Source: Dendrocalamus latiflorus (Eukaryota; Streptophyta; Magnoliopsida; Poales; Poaceae). From it: 64,000 nucleotides of DNA. Positions within the stretch are counted from its first letter, which is position 1; the number at the start of each line of letters is the position of its first letter. Positions 35,093 through 46,739 of the stretch are shown piece by piece. The stretch lies in contig CM029626.1 in the NCBI GenBank assembly GCA_017311315.1, positions 13,174,106 to 13,238,105 of the forward strand, written 5' to 3'. The notes under the pieces were generated by a model, which worked only from the letters and a program-made list of their open reading frames with translations, did no database searches and was not told the origin of the DNA. The translations under genes and the position numbers were made by a program.

Positions 35093-36620
35093 AAACGGAC
35101 CAAAATCCGATCCTTTACTCCGTGGTTGTGGAAGGCGCTGGAGGGCATCATGTTGGCCAACACCTTTTTCACCGTTGTCGTCTTCATTGGCATCACCAGC
35201 ACTATCACCCCATTGTCCTCCATCCCTCCCAGTTGTGTCGCTGGTGACGACATTGCCCGAAACTTCTTCCTATTCAAGATTTTCTCCTTTGGCTTCTACC
35301 TCCTGTCCAGCCTAGTGGCGCAAGGCATGAAGCCGGCCATCACCCTCCTGTTGGCTAACGACTTCTACATCGACAGCGAGCAGAAGCCCCCGCTGTCCAA
35401 CGACTGTGAGGAGATGCCGGCGTGGCATGCGGCGGGGCTAAGGGAGCGGCGGCGAGACGTGGTGCGGTTTGCGCAACCGATGATGCTGCTGGCGATGGGC
35501 TACTCTATCATGGGCACCTTCTTACTGCTGTTATCCATGGTGAACGCCATCTAGCTCAAGTTTGTCCTCCTCTCCTGCTAGGGGTGCAAATGGGTTGGGT
35601 TAATCCCGACCGATCCGGTACCGAATCCGGTCGGTACCGGATTCGGGAAGGGAATTTAGTATCTGGTCGAATTCGGATTCGGATTCGGGAGAGTTGTTAT
35701 CCGACTGAATAGTATCGGTATTCGGATACCGGATAATTATCCAATCGGATATCTGGTAAGAGCTAAGAATTCACCTTTTATTTTGCTAGTATTTATTTTT
35801 GTGTCATGTTGGTTGGTTGAGGTGTGCAGTGTATAGAAAGTTTTCCTTAATCGTGCAAGTTTAAGTTCTCTAAAAGGAATATGACATTCAGTTGTGGCAA
35901 CTATAAATATACAAATACTAAAATAGTATTTTATTTCTAATTCTGCTACTTGTGCAATTGGAATCCTAAATTTGCTCATTAATATCACTCTTCCTAGGTA
36001 ATGGAATGAAAAACATGTAATCAGAGTATTATTAAACTATGAACTTTGGCATGCTTCAATAAATGAACAGATAAATTTGTCAAAAGTCTATTATCTCCAA
36101 TTGTCTACTATCTCTACCTTAATTTAGTAAAATTTCTTTAGCCTAGAAAAAAAATGATGTCCGTCAAGAATCAATATTCATCTTGAAACGCCACACCATC
36201 TTCGGCTGATGAATTATAATCACTATTATGTACTTATGTCTAACAGTTTAAGGTTTGAAGTGATGGTGGTATGGTTTAGCATATGTTCCTTTCCGTATGC
36301 ACGTACTATCCGTCTACATTATCCGTTTTCGATCCGAAACCGTCAAGTATCCGTTCCGACGGCACCGTATTCGAAATTCCGAATACTCCAAATTCGTATT
36401 CGTATCCGATTTTACCGTATCCAACCCCAAATACGAGAAAAAACATGGGTTAGGATACGGTATGAGCAATATCCGTCCGAATTCGACCCGATTGCACCCC
36501 TTCTCCTGCAACACCCCACTCACTGTTGGTGCCACATTCGCGCTCTCCACGCTCGTTGTCAGCGTCCTGCTCTTCTACGGATCCACCGTCGCCTACATGC
36601 CCACCCACTACCTATCGTGA
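35093..36620 (+). pseudogene. Multi-pass membrane protein gene, disrupted by a hAT element and a stop
   Basis: The reading frame at 35093-35551 encodes hydrophobic segments LANTFFTVVVFIGI, FFLFKIFSFGFYLLSSLVA and MMLLAMGYSIMGTFLLLL, with a polar loop containing NDCEEMPAWHAAGLRERRRD. A TAG at 35552-35554 stops it, and eight codons later a 923-bp hAT-like element begins. After the element the same frame resumes with NTPLTVGATFALSTLVV and ends MPTHYLS at 36620. Without the insert and the stop the product would have about four membrane spans. It resembles uncharacterised grass membrane proteins; I am not certain of the family name. The N-terminal start is uncertain (an ATG lies at 35150, and the frame is open from 35021). 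It is probably non-functional. Confidence 0.65.
35579..36501. mobile_element. hAT-like non-autonomous element in the membrane-protein gene
   Basis: The ends are TAGGGGTGCAAATGGGT and, reverse complemented, AAGGGGTGCAATCGGGT. The 8-mer TCTCCTGC is perfectly duplicated at 35571-35578 and 36502-36509. Subterminal regions hold inverted clusters of ATTCGGATTCGG and CCGAATAC-type words. No transposase is seen. The perfect duplication suggests a younger insertion than the one at 25360. Confidence 0.85.
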
Positions 36621-39083
36621 TTGATTGATCAGTAATTAGTTGCTTCTAGTTATTTTACCTTTTACTTTTACAGCGTAATTAATTACCTACATGAACAAGT
36701 AAGTGTACATGCAAATACTTTCCCTTAATTAGTGAGGTTAATTTGTATGACATGTGGATCCAGAGCCCGAGCCATGCACTATGCATTACAGGCATTTTAC
36801 AAAGTTTCTCTCTCCTAATCACTTGGATACATTATTTTAATGAGAGGAGTGTCTGACAGCAAAATACCTCAAAATGTTACTACCTTTTGGTAAAACAATA
36901 TTTTTTGGATGTCTATTAGGAAAGGACGCAAAATTGCAGTGTCTTGTAACCAATTTCCCCCAACATATAAATAAGGCCTGGGGACCGACTGGGCGTGGCG
37001 CAGGTTTGCAGATTGAAGTTGATGCATGGGCACAGCGCGTGGGGACAAAGGAGTTCATGGCGACGTGATCTAGCTTCCCGCTTGTTGTTTGAGGCTTCTT
37101 TTAGACTGGTGTGCCATATAGCGTAATTACATTTGGTGAGAGGACGAAATATCAATAACAGTAACAAATTTTTTAAAAATGAATAAAAACAACAAAAAAT
37201 TTAAAATATATAAAGGAATACAAAATTATCAAAGCATAAAGACCTCCCCCTACTGGCTAAGTCAGCTAACGCATCCACAACACAAACATCGGCATGTGCC
37301 GCCCGCTGCCTTCCTCACTGTGACTCCTCGCCTTAGCTGCACTGACTGGCCCGTGTCACCCTACTACATGCGCGCCCAGCGCGATGCTCACTCGCTGCTA
37401 CCCACGGCAAATCTGCAGCTGTCGCAACGCGCACGCTTGTGCTCGATGGGGGCTAGCAGATTTTGTGTGGAATCGATGTCCTCCGGTTAGCACGGCCGAG
37501 CCGGCAAGTCCACTGCGCCACGCGCTGGACGAATGTCCCTAGCCAGCACGCGTTTGCTAGGTTTTGCCTACGAAATACGATAAGAGCTGCTAAGTCTGTT
37601 CTTTTAGGGTATGGTTTATAACTTTTGCCTGTTTACAAGAGAGAGTATAGAGAGATAAAAATTCATGTATGGTTTTGGTTAATACAAATAATGTTGTTGT
37701 AGTGTGTATTATAATTAAACTGTAGATTCTATTTTAAAGACCGTATGTTTAAAAGTTAGTTATTGTAAAAACACTTTATTACAAAAATTGCTTTCTGAAG
37801 GTTCGTGCCAACGTGGACAGCTCGAGCGCTGAAGCACGGTGGTCGTTAGTAAGTTACTCTGTGTTGTCATGCCGAATTGCCGATGTACTCTCTATCTCAA
37901 AAAAAAAAAAATGAAAGTAACACATGGTTGTACCGCTGTAGCAAATTCTAGGCTATACGTGGTCCTCCTCTTTTTAGACTTCTAGTCTCTCTAAAAGTAA
38001 AAATAAATAGAAATTTTTTAAATAAAAATTTCAAATGTCTTTTTGAGCGAAAATCTTTTACGTAATCGGCGTCAACGTTTCTGGTATCTAGTATCATTAC
38101 AAAAAAATATATAAACCAACCAAAAATTATCCATCGTAGCCTTAAAAAAAATACACATGTACATACCACAAATCACGTGAACTCACTTTCGTGGCTGAAC
38201 TTTAAGGCCCGTTTGGCCGAATGCCAGCCCATCCACGTACTCCCATTTAGCGATTACAGTCCCAAGATACGAGGCCTAATTATGCATTGGAATGGCATGG
38301 TGACCTATCTCTCGTCTCCTACAAGCACAATTGAAACTCCGACGTAGTAGAACACAACTGAATTCGACACTGTCCGATCACTCGTTTGCCACGCTCTTTC
38401 GAAATCTCTATGGTATGTAACCAGAGTCTTTTTCCGATTACAAAGAAAATACACGCCACCACGTAGCACACTACACACACGCAAATACGTTCCTTTAGCA
38501 CACATCTAGATAAACAGAGCGTAAGAATAAATATACAACCTTATGCATGCATGTACTTTTAACATACATCTTGACAGTCAGAGGAGGTTGATGATAAATT
38601 TGTGACCTCGTAAAATTCCTACTAAAATATACTCATGTGTGCGTAATAAGTTAAGACCTGGATTTAAATTCTGTTAAATAAAGCTATATACCCACAACTG
38701 TACCCACTAAGAGGTGGTTCTCTATGTCACCGTAATTAGAAGGGGAAACAGAACCAAGTTACTCCAACCGGGTTCAGCTTTTGACTTCAAGAAGCTAGAA
38801 GCAACTTGACATGTGTCACCTTCTTAATTTCAACTTTTTTGAGCTTTTTTCTCTTAATTCATTTGCATTGTCCGTAAAGATATAACAATGTTTTTTCTTA
38901 TTTTTTATTTGTTTTAATTAAATAACTTAGAAAAACTAATAATCACTATGATGTAATTTCAATCAATGGCTGTAGCCAGAAGCTGGAGCTTAAAACTGTT
39001 TGGAGCGGTCAGCGGCCCAGCAACCACCGAGAAAATTCCAGAGCTGTGCTTGATTTTATTCCCAACCGTGGAATCCCGATCCA
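36621..39083. other. Intergenic region, no gene seen
   Basis: Only short domainless open frames occur. The stretch 38745-38990 looks like a MITE relic related in wording to 34500-34770 (AATAACTTAGAAAAACTAAT, ATGATGTAATTTCAATCAATGG). A MITE-like AT-rich patch begins CTGTTCTTTTAGGG near 37597. Confidence 0.4.
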
Positions 39084-39100
39084 ACAGCTCATAGCCCGTC

Positions 39101-40504
39101 GGCGCCGCGGTGGGCTGCCGAGGCATGGTGCGGCGGCTTGAGCGGGAAGGCACCTCTTGGCGGATGGAGCTTGAGTGCTCCGCTGGTTGGTGTCGCTCGG
39201 CTCCGGCGAGAAGGCGGTTAGCGGTCCCCTTGGCGGGACATCGTCGGCGACAAGCGGGATCCAGTTTTTGGCTCCTGCGGTTGAGCTAAGCTCTGATGAA
39301 GAAGAGGCGGATGCAGATGCTGGCAGTGGGCTTCACTGCTGTTGAGGGTGGCAGGAGTTGTGGCTGCTGGGTTGTCCAGGGTTCCTTGGCGCGACGTTGC
39401 TCGAGCGGGAAGCGGCTTGTGGTGGGTTCTTTGGATGGCTATGCCATGGCCTTGAGGCGTGCAGAACCCCGGTGTGCTGGTGGTAGTCTTTTTGTGTGTG
39501 GGTGTGCGTGGTTTGCTGTGGTTGTGCTGGCGAAAGCCTTGCCGGTGTTCCTACCGGTCTCGACAACTATGACGTCTATGGACGTCATTTTCCTTCCTGA
39601 AGGGTTGTCATGGCACTCCATAGCCATCATGTACTTTGTTCTCCAGGTGAAAGCCTTGTCTCGGTGAGGCGGGCGGCGTCGGCGACCCTCGTCGCCTCTT
39701 TGAAGACGTCGCTTCGGAGATTCATCTTCACACAGGATAGACCGGAGTTTGGATGGCTCAATTGGAGAAGATTACGGGCTTGGTTGAAAGCAAGGACGGA
39801 GAAGAAGTTCTGAAACTTAGTCTTTCTAGCTTTTTCATAGTCCTTAAGATCTCTTTCTTGCTGTTGTGTACTCCTCAGTGTTGAGGCTTTGGGCCTAAGA
39901 GCTCGTGTATCTCTTGTGGATATAGAGGCCGGATTTTATATCCTTTATCCAAAAAAAACGGGGAAATTGCACATATACCCCATAGTTAGTAGGCACTTGT
40001 AAGTTTGCCCCACACTTAAGTGGCTTTGTAATTTTGCCCTATACTTGATATGTCCCCTTATTATTTTGCCCCATTGCCCATTTAGCTCCTATTTTAATTT
40101 CTTTTTTCATTTTTTGGGGCAGAAAAAATGCAGTAAAAAATATTTACAAAGTTGTCCATTAAATGCCTAAAACATTCTTATTTCGTTTTTCATTTTTTAC
40201 TGCATTTAGCTCCTATTTTAATTTCGTTTTTCATTTTTTGGGTAGGAAAAATGCAGTAAAAAATATTTACAAAGTTGTCCATTAAATGCCTAAAATATTT
40301 TAATTTCGTTTTTCATTTTTTACTGCATTTTTTCTGCCCCAAAAAATGAAAAAAGAAATTAAAATAGGAGCTAAATGGGCAATGGGGCAAAATAATAAGG
40401 GGGCATGTCAAGTATGGGGCAAAATTACAAAGCCACTTAAGTGTGGGGCAAACTTACAAGTGCCTACTAACTATGGGGTATATGTGCAATTTCCCCAAAA
40501 AAAA
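39101..40504 (+). mobile_element. Non-LTR retrotransposition insert (5'-truncated LINE-like) with a MITE in its tail
   Basis: CAGCTCATAGCCCGTC occurs at 39085-39100 and 40505-40520, a 16-bp target duplication. The inserted sequence runs 39101-39950 and ends in eight A residues. This is the structure expected of target-primed reverse transcription by LINE machinery. No reverse transcriptase is recognisable; a 123-codon frame (39296-39667) has no known domain. A MULE MITE (39960-40496) later entered the poly-A tail. The composite lies about 300 bases upstream of the AIP2-like start codon. Confidence 0.8.
39960..40496. mobile_element. MULE-type fold-back MITE inserted in a poly-A tail
   Basis: It begins GGGGAAATTGCACATATAC and ends with the inverted copy. 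The arms are nearly perfect over more than 150 bases, and the centre holds internally duplicated TTTCATTTTTTACTGCATTT-type words. The 9-mer AAAAAAAAC flanks it at 39951-39959 and 40497-40505, the duplication length of Mutator-like elements. Confidence 0.88.
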
Positions 40505-40677
40505 CAGCTCATAGCCCGTCAGATTTCCATCCGGCACGGCGCTATCTGGATTGCGGAGTAAACGGCACACGACCCCAACCTCCTCCGTCCAGCCGCGCCG
40601 CACGTCACCGCCCGCTCTACTGGCCGCCGTTCCGCGGCATTTCTTTCCTCTCCTCCAAGCAAGCCACCGCCCTCCCA

Positions 40678-40685
40678 TTTATACC
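40678..40685 (+). promoter_or_regulatory. Possible TATA box of the AIP2-like gene
   Basis: TTTATACC in the context CTCCCATTTATACCTCC, about 120 bases upstream of the start codon at 40802 and about 175 bases downstream of the inserted retrosequence. Confidence 0.4.
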
Positions 40686-40801
40686 TCCGGCGATGCGCGC
40701 ATGCCGCACAGACGCAAACCAAATCCGACGCGCAAAAATCAGGAGGAGACCTCCAAAACCCAAGAGAAGAATCGGAGCACCAATATCTACTTTCTACAAC
40801 C

Positions 40802-43800
40802 ATGGCGGCGGCGGAGGAGGAGGAGGCGTCGGTGGAGGAGCGCCTGCAGGCGCTGCGGCAGAAGCTGGGAAGGAAGCAGCACTTCGTGGAGGCCGTCGCC
40901 GACCTCGCCGCCACTCTCCGCGACCGATACGCGGACGCCTCCCCCGCCCTCCGCAAATCGGTAAGGGCGACCTCACCCCACGTGTGTCTAGCCTTTCGTG
41001 ATGCAGGGAAATACACGCGATGGCTTAGATTTGGTCGTAGAAGGGAAGGGTTGTTGCTTGGTATGATGAATCTAGGAGGGAGGGTTGGGGATCGAAAATT
41101 CGATTGGTGCGGAACGGGATCATACGTAGTAGTACGGGGTTGGATTTGTTTCGATTGCAACTACTAAATTCAGTCATAAGACTACCGTTAATTAAGCTAC
41201 AACCACCTGATTTGGTTACAGCATCGACAAACGAACGTTCTGCTTTGCGGTATTCCGCAATAGATGATGGATGTTATAAGTTCTGGAGTATTCCGATTAC
41301 CCAAGCAGCAGATATTATTCTGCTACAGCTATGCTCAGCAGCCATTGGCAGCAACAATCCTTGTCGTGCATCGAAAATGATCTTCCCGTGGCCCTCGTGA
41401 AGATTGGCGAGAAATCCGTCCTTAGGAATAACTCATCTTCTTGTATCAAAATTGTTTTTTCTTGTTTAAGGCTGACCATTTCCAAAGAAAAGGTTGAACA
41501 TACATATAAATTAAGGTGCCAAACACTAAATCATGTCCCTAATGTTTGGATTAATCATTGTTTAACCATGGGTTTGCTCCAGATGAAGTGAAATCAATAC
41601 ATGCCGTACCGGATATATTTTTATGGAATGATAGATGTTTATGTGACTGTACACTGGCACACCTATATCCAACTTTGTTTGCAGCTTGCTATGAACAGGA
41701 GATTACCGTGGCTAAAGCTCTAGAACATGATAGTTTGAATTTGACTATCTTGAGTTTAAGATGGGATCATCATGTTTGAGGTGATAAAAGTGGCATGGGC
41801 AAACTATTTGAAGAAAGTGTTTTTCATGTTCTATATAAACATAAAACATGTGACCTTGGGTCTAATATGAGTTAACATCACAAAATTCATTGGAAGTAAG
41901 AAACCAAAATATTGATCTCACCATCCAAAGGAGCACGGTTATCTGTTATGTGACACAGAGAGTAATATGGCTGGGGTGACTTCCATGGCTCAATGCACTT
42001 AATATTGAAAACATGAAGGAAAAAAACTATGTACATGGGCAATCCTCCGTTTGCACTCCACATCTCACAAAACCATCAGCCTGGAACGTATTATATCAGG
42101 AAAGGAGTTCAAAACATATGTTAGCGGAGATATTTGCTGTGGAGGGTATTCATTTTTGTTAGCCTTTCTATTTGCATTATCTCCATAGCTAATTTTGTTA
42201 CTACAAATATGCCTGGCACCTTTTAAGTTGGAGATTTTTTTTTTGCGTACTGTACAGCCATCTTGTTATTATTTTACTTAATCAATTGTTTTGATTGCTA
42301 CAACATCGAATACCATTCTTTTCATACTACACTTCTATTACAGCATCAAATACCATTTTTTTCCTACACTTCTATAAGTGTCATCTCTTTTTCTGCATAG
42401 ATTATGTTCATTTAGCATATACGGATTACTTTTTTGGCAGATGTATTCTACGGTTTGCCGTGTTGCAACAGTCCTTCACACTAGATATACTGCACCTGGA
42501 TTCTGGCGTGCTGGTCTGAACCTCTTCATAGGAACAGAGAAGCTGGTAACTAATCATTCTGAAAAGGAGCACCTGAAAACCTGCATTCTGAGGGCCCAGG
42601 AGCATCTTGATGAAAAAGAAAATGAGGAGTCCATGCCAAGCAACAGAGAAGCAGGTATATCATTAAGAATTAAAAAAGATGCTGTGAAATTTAATAAACT
42701 TATCGATACTTAGCATGGATATAATAGATGAATTCTTGGAAGGCAATGCCCTTCACAGCACATTATGTGCTGGCACTTCCTATATGAAATGACTGGTCTG
42801 GTGGTAATGGCAATAAGAACTTAAGCTTGAAATATCCACAGTTCAACTAGGTGGTAGTTATTGGGTGTATCACGGTAAATATTGATAAACATAGGAGAGT
42901 TTTGGTTGTATAAATTTTTGTGAGTGTATTTTTGTTATATGAATTGTCTATTCTTGAAAGTCTTTACCTTATACATATCTAATTTGCTAATAAGATGTTG
43001 GTGCTTTCCCCAGACTCTAGATTTCTTTTTGAAGGCCACCTTACTGTGGGTCCTGAACCTCCACCTCCAGCATGGCTTATTGCCCAGAATTTAGCACGAG
43101 AATTGAGCATTTTATCTGAACCTTCCGGAGATCAAGATGGGAACAACAATAGAACAGAGTTTAGACCCGAGGAGATGACACCTGCTATAATGAACTTCTT
43201 AAACACCATATCAGCGGACAGGGATCTAGAAACCGCCTTGGAAGAATCTCTGCAGGTACGCATAAATGCTTCATGAGAATGCAATTTCTTTGGTGATTAT
43301 TTTCCCATCCAAACCATTCTATGTTAGTTTGTAGATGCATACTACATGGTCAGTATCTAACTAACCAGAGAAGGTTTACAACTATAGGCTTCTGGCCTTC
43401 TTGGTGCTATAGAGAGGAACATATTTTATCAATTTGTTGAATACCTTGACCAATGGTATTGTAAATTAGTTTGTGAATTATCCTTAGATTAGCCTACACT
43501 ACATTCAAGTGGAGCTGAATTTGCTAAAAAGTAGAGTTCATCATGCTTTGATGGATGAGGAATGTTAGTGTCTTTAATTTGATATTACAATTATAGACTT
43601 GATTAAGAACTGCGTTCTCAACTTTATAAATCGTTGTTTGCTGAAATGGGAAGGATCTGCTCGTACAATTTATAATTATTACTAGTTTCTTGTGCAGCTA
43701 TCGCAAATCTGTCAAGATTGAGAGTCTGGTTTGTGGTTCCTTTCTAGTTAGTTCAATAAGGTAACAATATTTGAATATTGCTATGGATCTTGAGTGTCGC

Positions 43801-44275
43801 TTGACTATTGTCAGAGTATTATGGTGAATCCCAAGGCACCCCCAGCTTCAAAGGAAGTCGTTGCAAATCTTCCAGTTGTAACTGTTACCGAACAAGTCAT
43901 CGCTAGACTGGGCAGAGAGACTCAATGTGCTGTTTGACGGGAAAACTTGGTTGTGGATGACAAGATGCAGGAGCTGCCGTGCAAGCATCTTTTCCATCCT
44001 CCATGCCTCAAGCCATGGCTGGTAATCTCCTCATAAACCCTATGAATCATTTGATAAGACTTGAAGTAGTATCATTACGACTCAGTGTAGCCGACCATTG
44101 ACCAAGCATGGTCGTGTTTCTGCAGGACGAGAACAACTCCTGCCCGATCTGCCGGCATGAGCTGAGGACGGACGACCATGTGTATGAGAGCCGCAAGGAG
44201 CGCGAGCGAGAAGAGGAGGAAGACAGGAGGGGAGCGGCCAATGCTGTCAGGGGTGGGGAATTCATGTACATCTGA
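40802..44275 (+). CDS. AIP2: AIP2-like RING E3 ubiquitin ligase, five exons, RING interrupted by an in-frame TGA
   Basis: Exons are 40802-40960, 42441-42654, 43014-43255, 43815-44021 and 44126-44275, all with GT-AG introns and consistent phase. They total 972 bases, or 324 codons including the stop. The N-terminal region (ERLQALRQKLGRKQHFVEAV, then TRYTAPGFWRAGLNLF) and the middle segment (PPPPAWLIAQNLARELS) are those of ABI3-interacting protein 2, about 310 residues in Arabidopsis, which ubiquitinates the seed regulator ABI3. The C-terminal RING-H2 reads CAV-stop-RENL, then LPCKHLFHPPCLKPWL and CPICRHEL. The second zinc-binding cysteine codon is TGA at 43935-43937 (TGT or TGC expected). As read, the product ends at residue 245 without a RING. 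It could be a null allele, a recent pseudogene or a base-call error. All other codons and splice sites look intact. Confidence 0.85.
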
Positions 44276-44665
44276 TATCTGAATGGCAGTAGCTATTCGT
44301 TCAAAGAGATAATCGTCCATGAGCTTGTGATCTGCTCTGTCCTACAGTCGTGATACCTGAAATTGTCTTATGTTGTCCTCAAATTAATCATGTCGTCAAC
44401 GTGTCATGCACAATAGAAAATCTTAGCACAGTTACTATGTGAAATGAATCGATGCGGTCGCCTGATTCCTGGCAACACAATATGTTATTGACTCAAGAGT
44501 CAACACGAAGAAAAACCTTGGGCTGTCTTTCTCAACGAGCGACGACGCATAGCGGTGATAAGTTGCGTGATATGATTCACTTGCCATAACGCCCATTCCG
44601 GGACGAGATGGAAGAGAAATCCCAAAACATTACACGGATGAGAATCATCGCACTGGATCAGTCTA
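44276..44665. other. 3' region of the AIP2-like gene
   Basis: Non-coding; presumed 3' UTR and downstream sequence. No separate gene is seen. Confidence 0.4.
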
Positions 44666-44952
44666 GGCCCTGATCAATATGGCTTCAGCTTCTGGCTTCA
44701 GCTTATTTATGCATTATTCATAAATTTCGTCTTTTTCTAAACTTTTGGCTTTTTTTGAGTTTTTTTATCGGTTCTTTTTTTCCTCGTATTTGTTTACATT
44801 ATACGTAATGGGCTAATATGTTTTTTCTATTTTTAATTTTTTTTAAATTTAATTATGGTAAATAAGCCTCTGTCAGTTACAGTGTTTTTTTCAGCCAGCT
44901 ACAGTGTTTTCAGCCATAAGCCATGAGGCTTTCAGCCGAACCGATCACCACC
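44666..44952. mobile_element. Tourist-like MITE
   Basis: The left end GGCCCTGATCAATATGGCTTC and the reverse-complemented right end GGTGGTGATCGGTTCGGCTGA are imperfect inverted repeats. Flanking trinucleotides are CTA and TTA, compatible with a decayed PIF/Harbinger duplication. The interior is AT-rich with GCTTCAGCTT and TTTTTAATTTTTT words. Confidence 0.5.
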
Positions 44953-46116
44953 TTAGCACTGTTCGCAATGAATATACAGTATTTTACACAACGAATTTTA
45001 CAGGCAGACGAGTTAGCAACAGTAGATATGTGTCCGTAAAACATGAGACGAAGCGATCGATCGCATCCCCTCTGCGTGTTTCTAGAGCTTGACTGGGGTC
45101 CTTATTAGGTTTTTTTCACGATTCTTTCTTTGGGGAATCGAACTGTTTCTTGGAAGAGCCATATCTTTTGGAACTGTTCATTAACTACTACTGTTTCAAT
45201 TTTTCTAATTTTGGCCCTCTAACACACGTTTTTACAAAAATAGTCCTAACTCCGAGCTTAGAAGGCGCGACAGGCGATACGTGTCACCTGGTGTGATGCC
45301 GTTGCTTGGCAGGAGAGGAGCGACTCGGCTGGGCAAACTGGCGTGATAGGCAGCGACGCGGTGCGGCAGGCCAGGCATTGCCGAGCCGGTGCAGCTCAAC
45401 AGGCGGCTTGCCTAGCGAGCAAGGCCAGGGTGGCAAAAAAGACAAGGGTGGAAAAAAATACTCATTGATTAGGTTTAAAATTATTTCAATTATACTCGTG
45501 AAGGACCATGTGTAGGCCGACAAATCAGTTCGCAACAAATATGTAAATTATATGGTGTGTGGGGTTTAGTTAGATGTGTACATTTATCTCACTACTCATA
45601 CATACAAGTGGCAACATGCGTGAATCAACCCCAACTACAGTTAAGATACATATGTGCCTTTCGAAGTCATGGTTCCAGACAGTCGTTGTACACATTTGGA
45701 TCCATCGGTGCCTTTCCCTTCTCTCTCACGCGGGCTTTAACCCCCACGACCCGGACCCAATACTCAGCTTCTACAACTTGTGTAGCTTTGCTCCAATTGG
45801 AAATAACCTAACGTTCAGCGGAAGCTTTGGGGACCACCAGCGCGTTACTCTTGTCTTTTTTGCTATCATTCGGGGTGTAATATTTCTAGCATGTGATTCT
45901 CTCAGGCACCACCGGGTAGTTGAGCATGTATTTCTGGTCAATTAATGTCATGTCGTACATATCCAAGCCATCTATCTATTGAAAGAAGTAGCAGCGCTTC
46001 GTGGTCTGCCGGTATAGACGGAGTATGTTAGATATATGCGAAATGGAATATACAATGTGAAATAGCAAATACGTGCTTATAATAGCTTCAGTGCACGCAT
46101 AGTGCCCCCGACTGAC

Positions 46117-46465
46117 ACAATTGTCAAATCACTGGAAAAAACAGATGTGTGCTGCCCTCTCCTGCGAAAAGCTGATACGTATTGTAAAATCACTGGGAAA
46201 TCGATGTATTCACTCACTGTGAAAAGCTGGTAAGTATTGTCAAATCACTAAGAAAGCTGGTGCATGCTGTCCACAGGCTGCGAAAAGTTGGTATATATTG
46301 TCAAATCACTTAAAAAGCCGGTGTGTGATGTCCACTTGCTGCAAAAAAAACTGGTACGTGTTGAGAAATCACTGGAAAAGCCAGTGTGTGTTGTCCACTC
46401 ATTTGTGAAAAGTTGATACGTGTTGTCAAATCACTAGAAAAGCCTGTGCATACTGTCCACTCACT
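46117..46465. repeat. Tandem array of about 62-bp units, six copies
   Basis: GTCAAATCACTGGAAAAGCC-like words recur at about 62-base spacing, each followed by TGTCCACTCACTGCGAAAAG-like sequence and TGGTACGTATT. It lies inside the 45188-48654 element. Confidence 0.85.
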
Positions 46466-46739
46466 GATAATTCAAGAAAGGATTCCAAGAAATACGTAAA
46501 TAAGAAAAACAAAAAATAAACCACAAAGCCAAAAATGGGTACATAACATTTATAATGTTTTTTTTGTCAAGTTGCACATGACACTTAGGCCGTGCTCTGT
46601 CGTATGGGTACAATACATTACACGTGTACTTTTTAGTAGATGCTAAACTGTAGTAAGAACGAGAACGACTGTAGTTGGCTAAGCGGGAGTAGGAGTGACT
46701 ACAATCTCGACAAGTTACTCCAATGTTAAAGACGATCGG

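Noticed and set aside
40551..41160. Long frames on both strands around the first AIP2 exon
   Set aside because: They are shadows of the GC-rich first exon; the real frame is fixed by splice continuity with four downstream exons.
43935..43937. TGA read as selenocysteine in the AIP2-like RING
   Set aside because: Land plants lack the selenocysteine insertion machinery, and family members have cysteine here. A nonsense change or sequence error is simpler.
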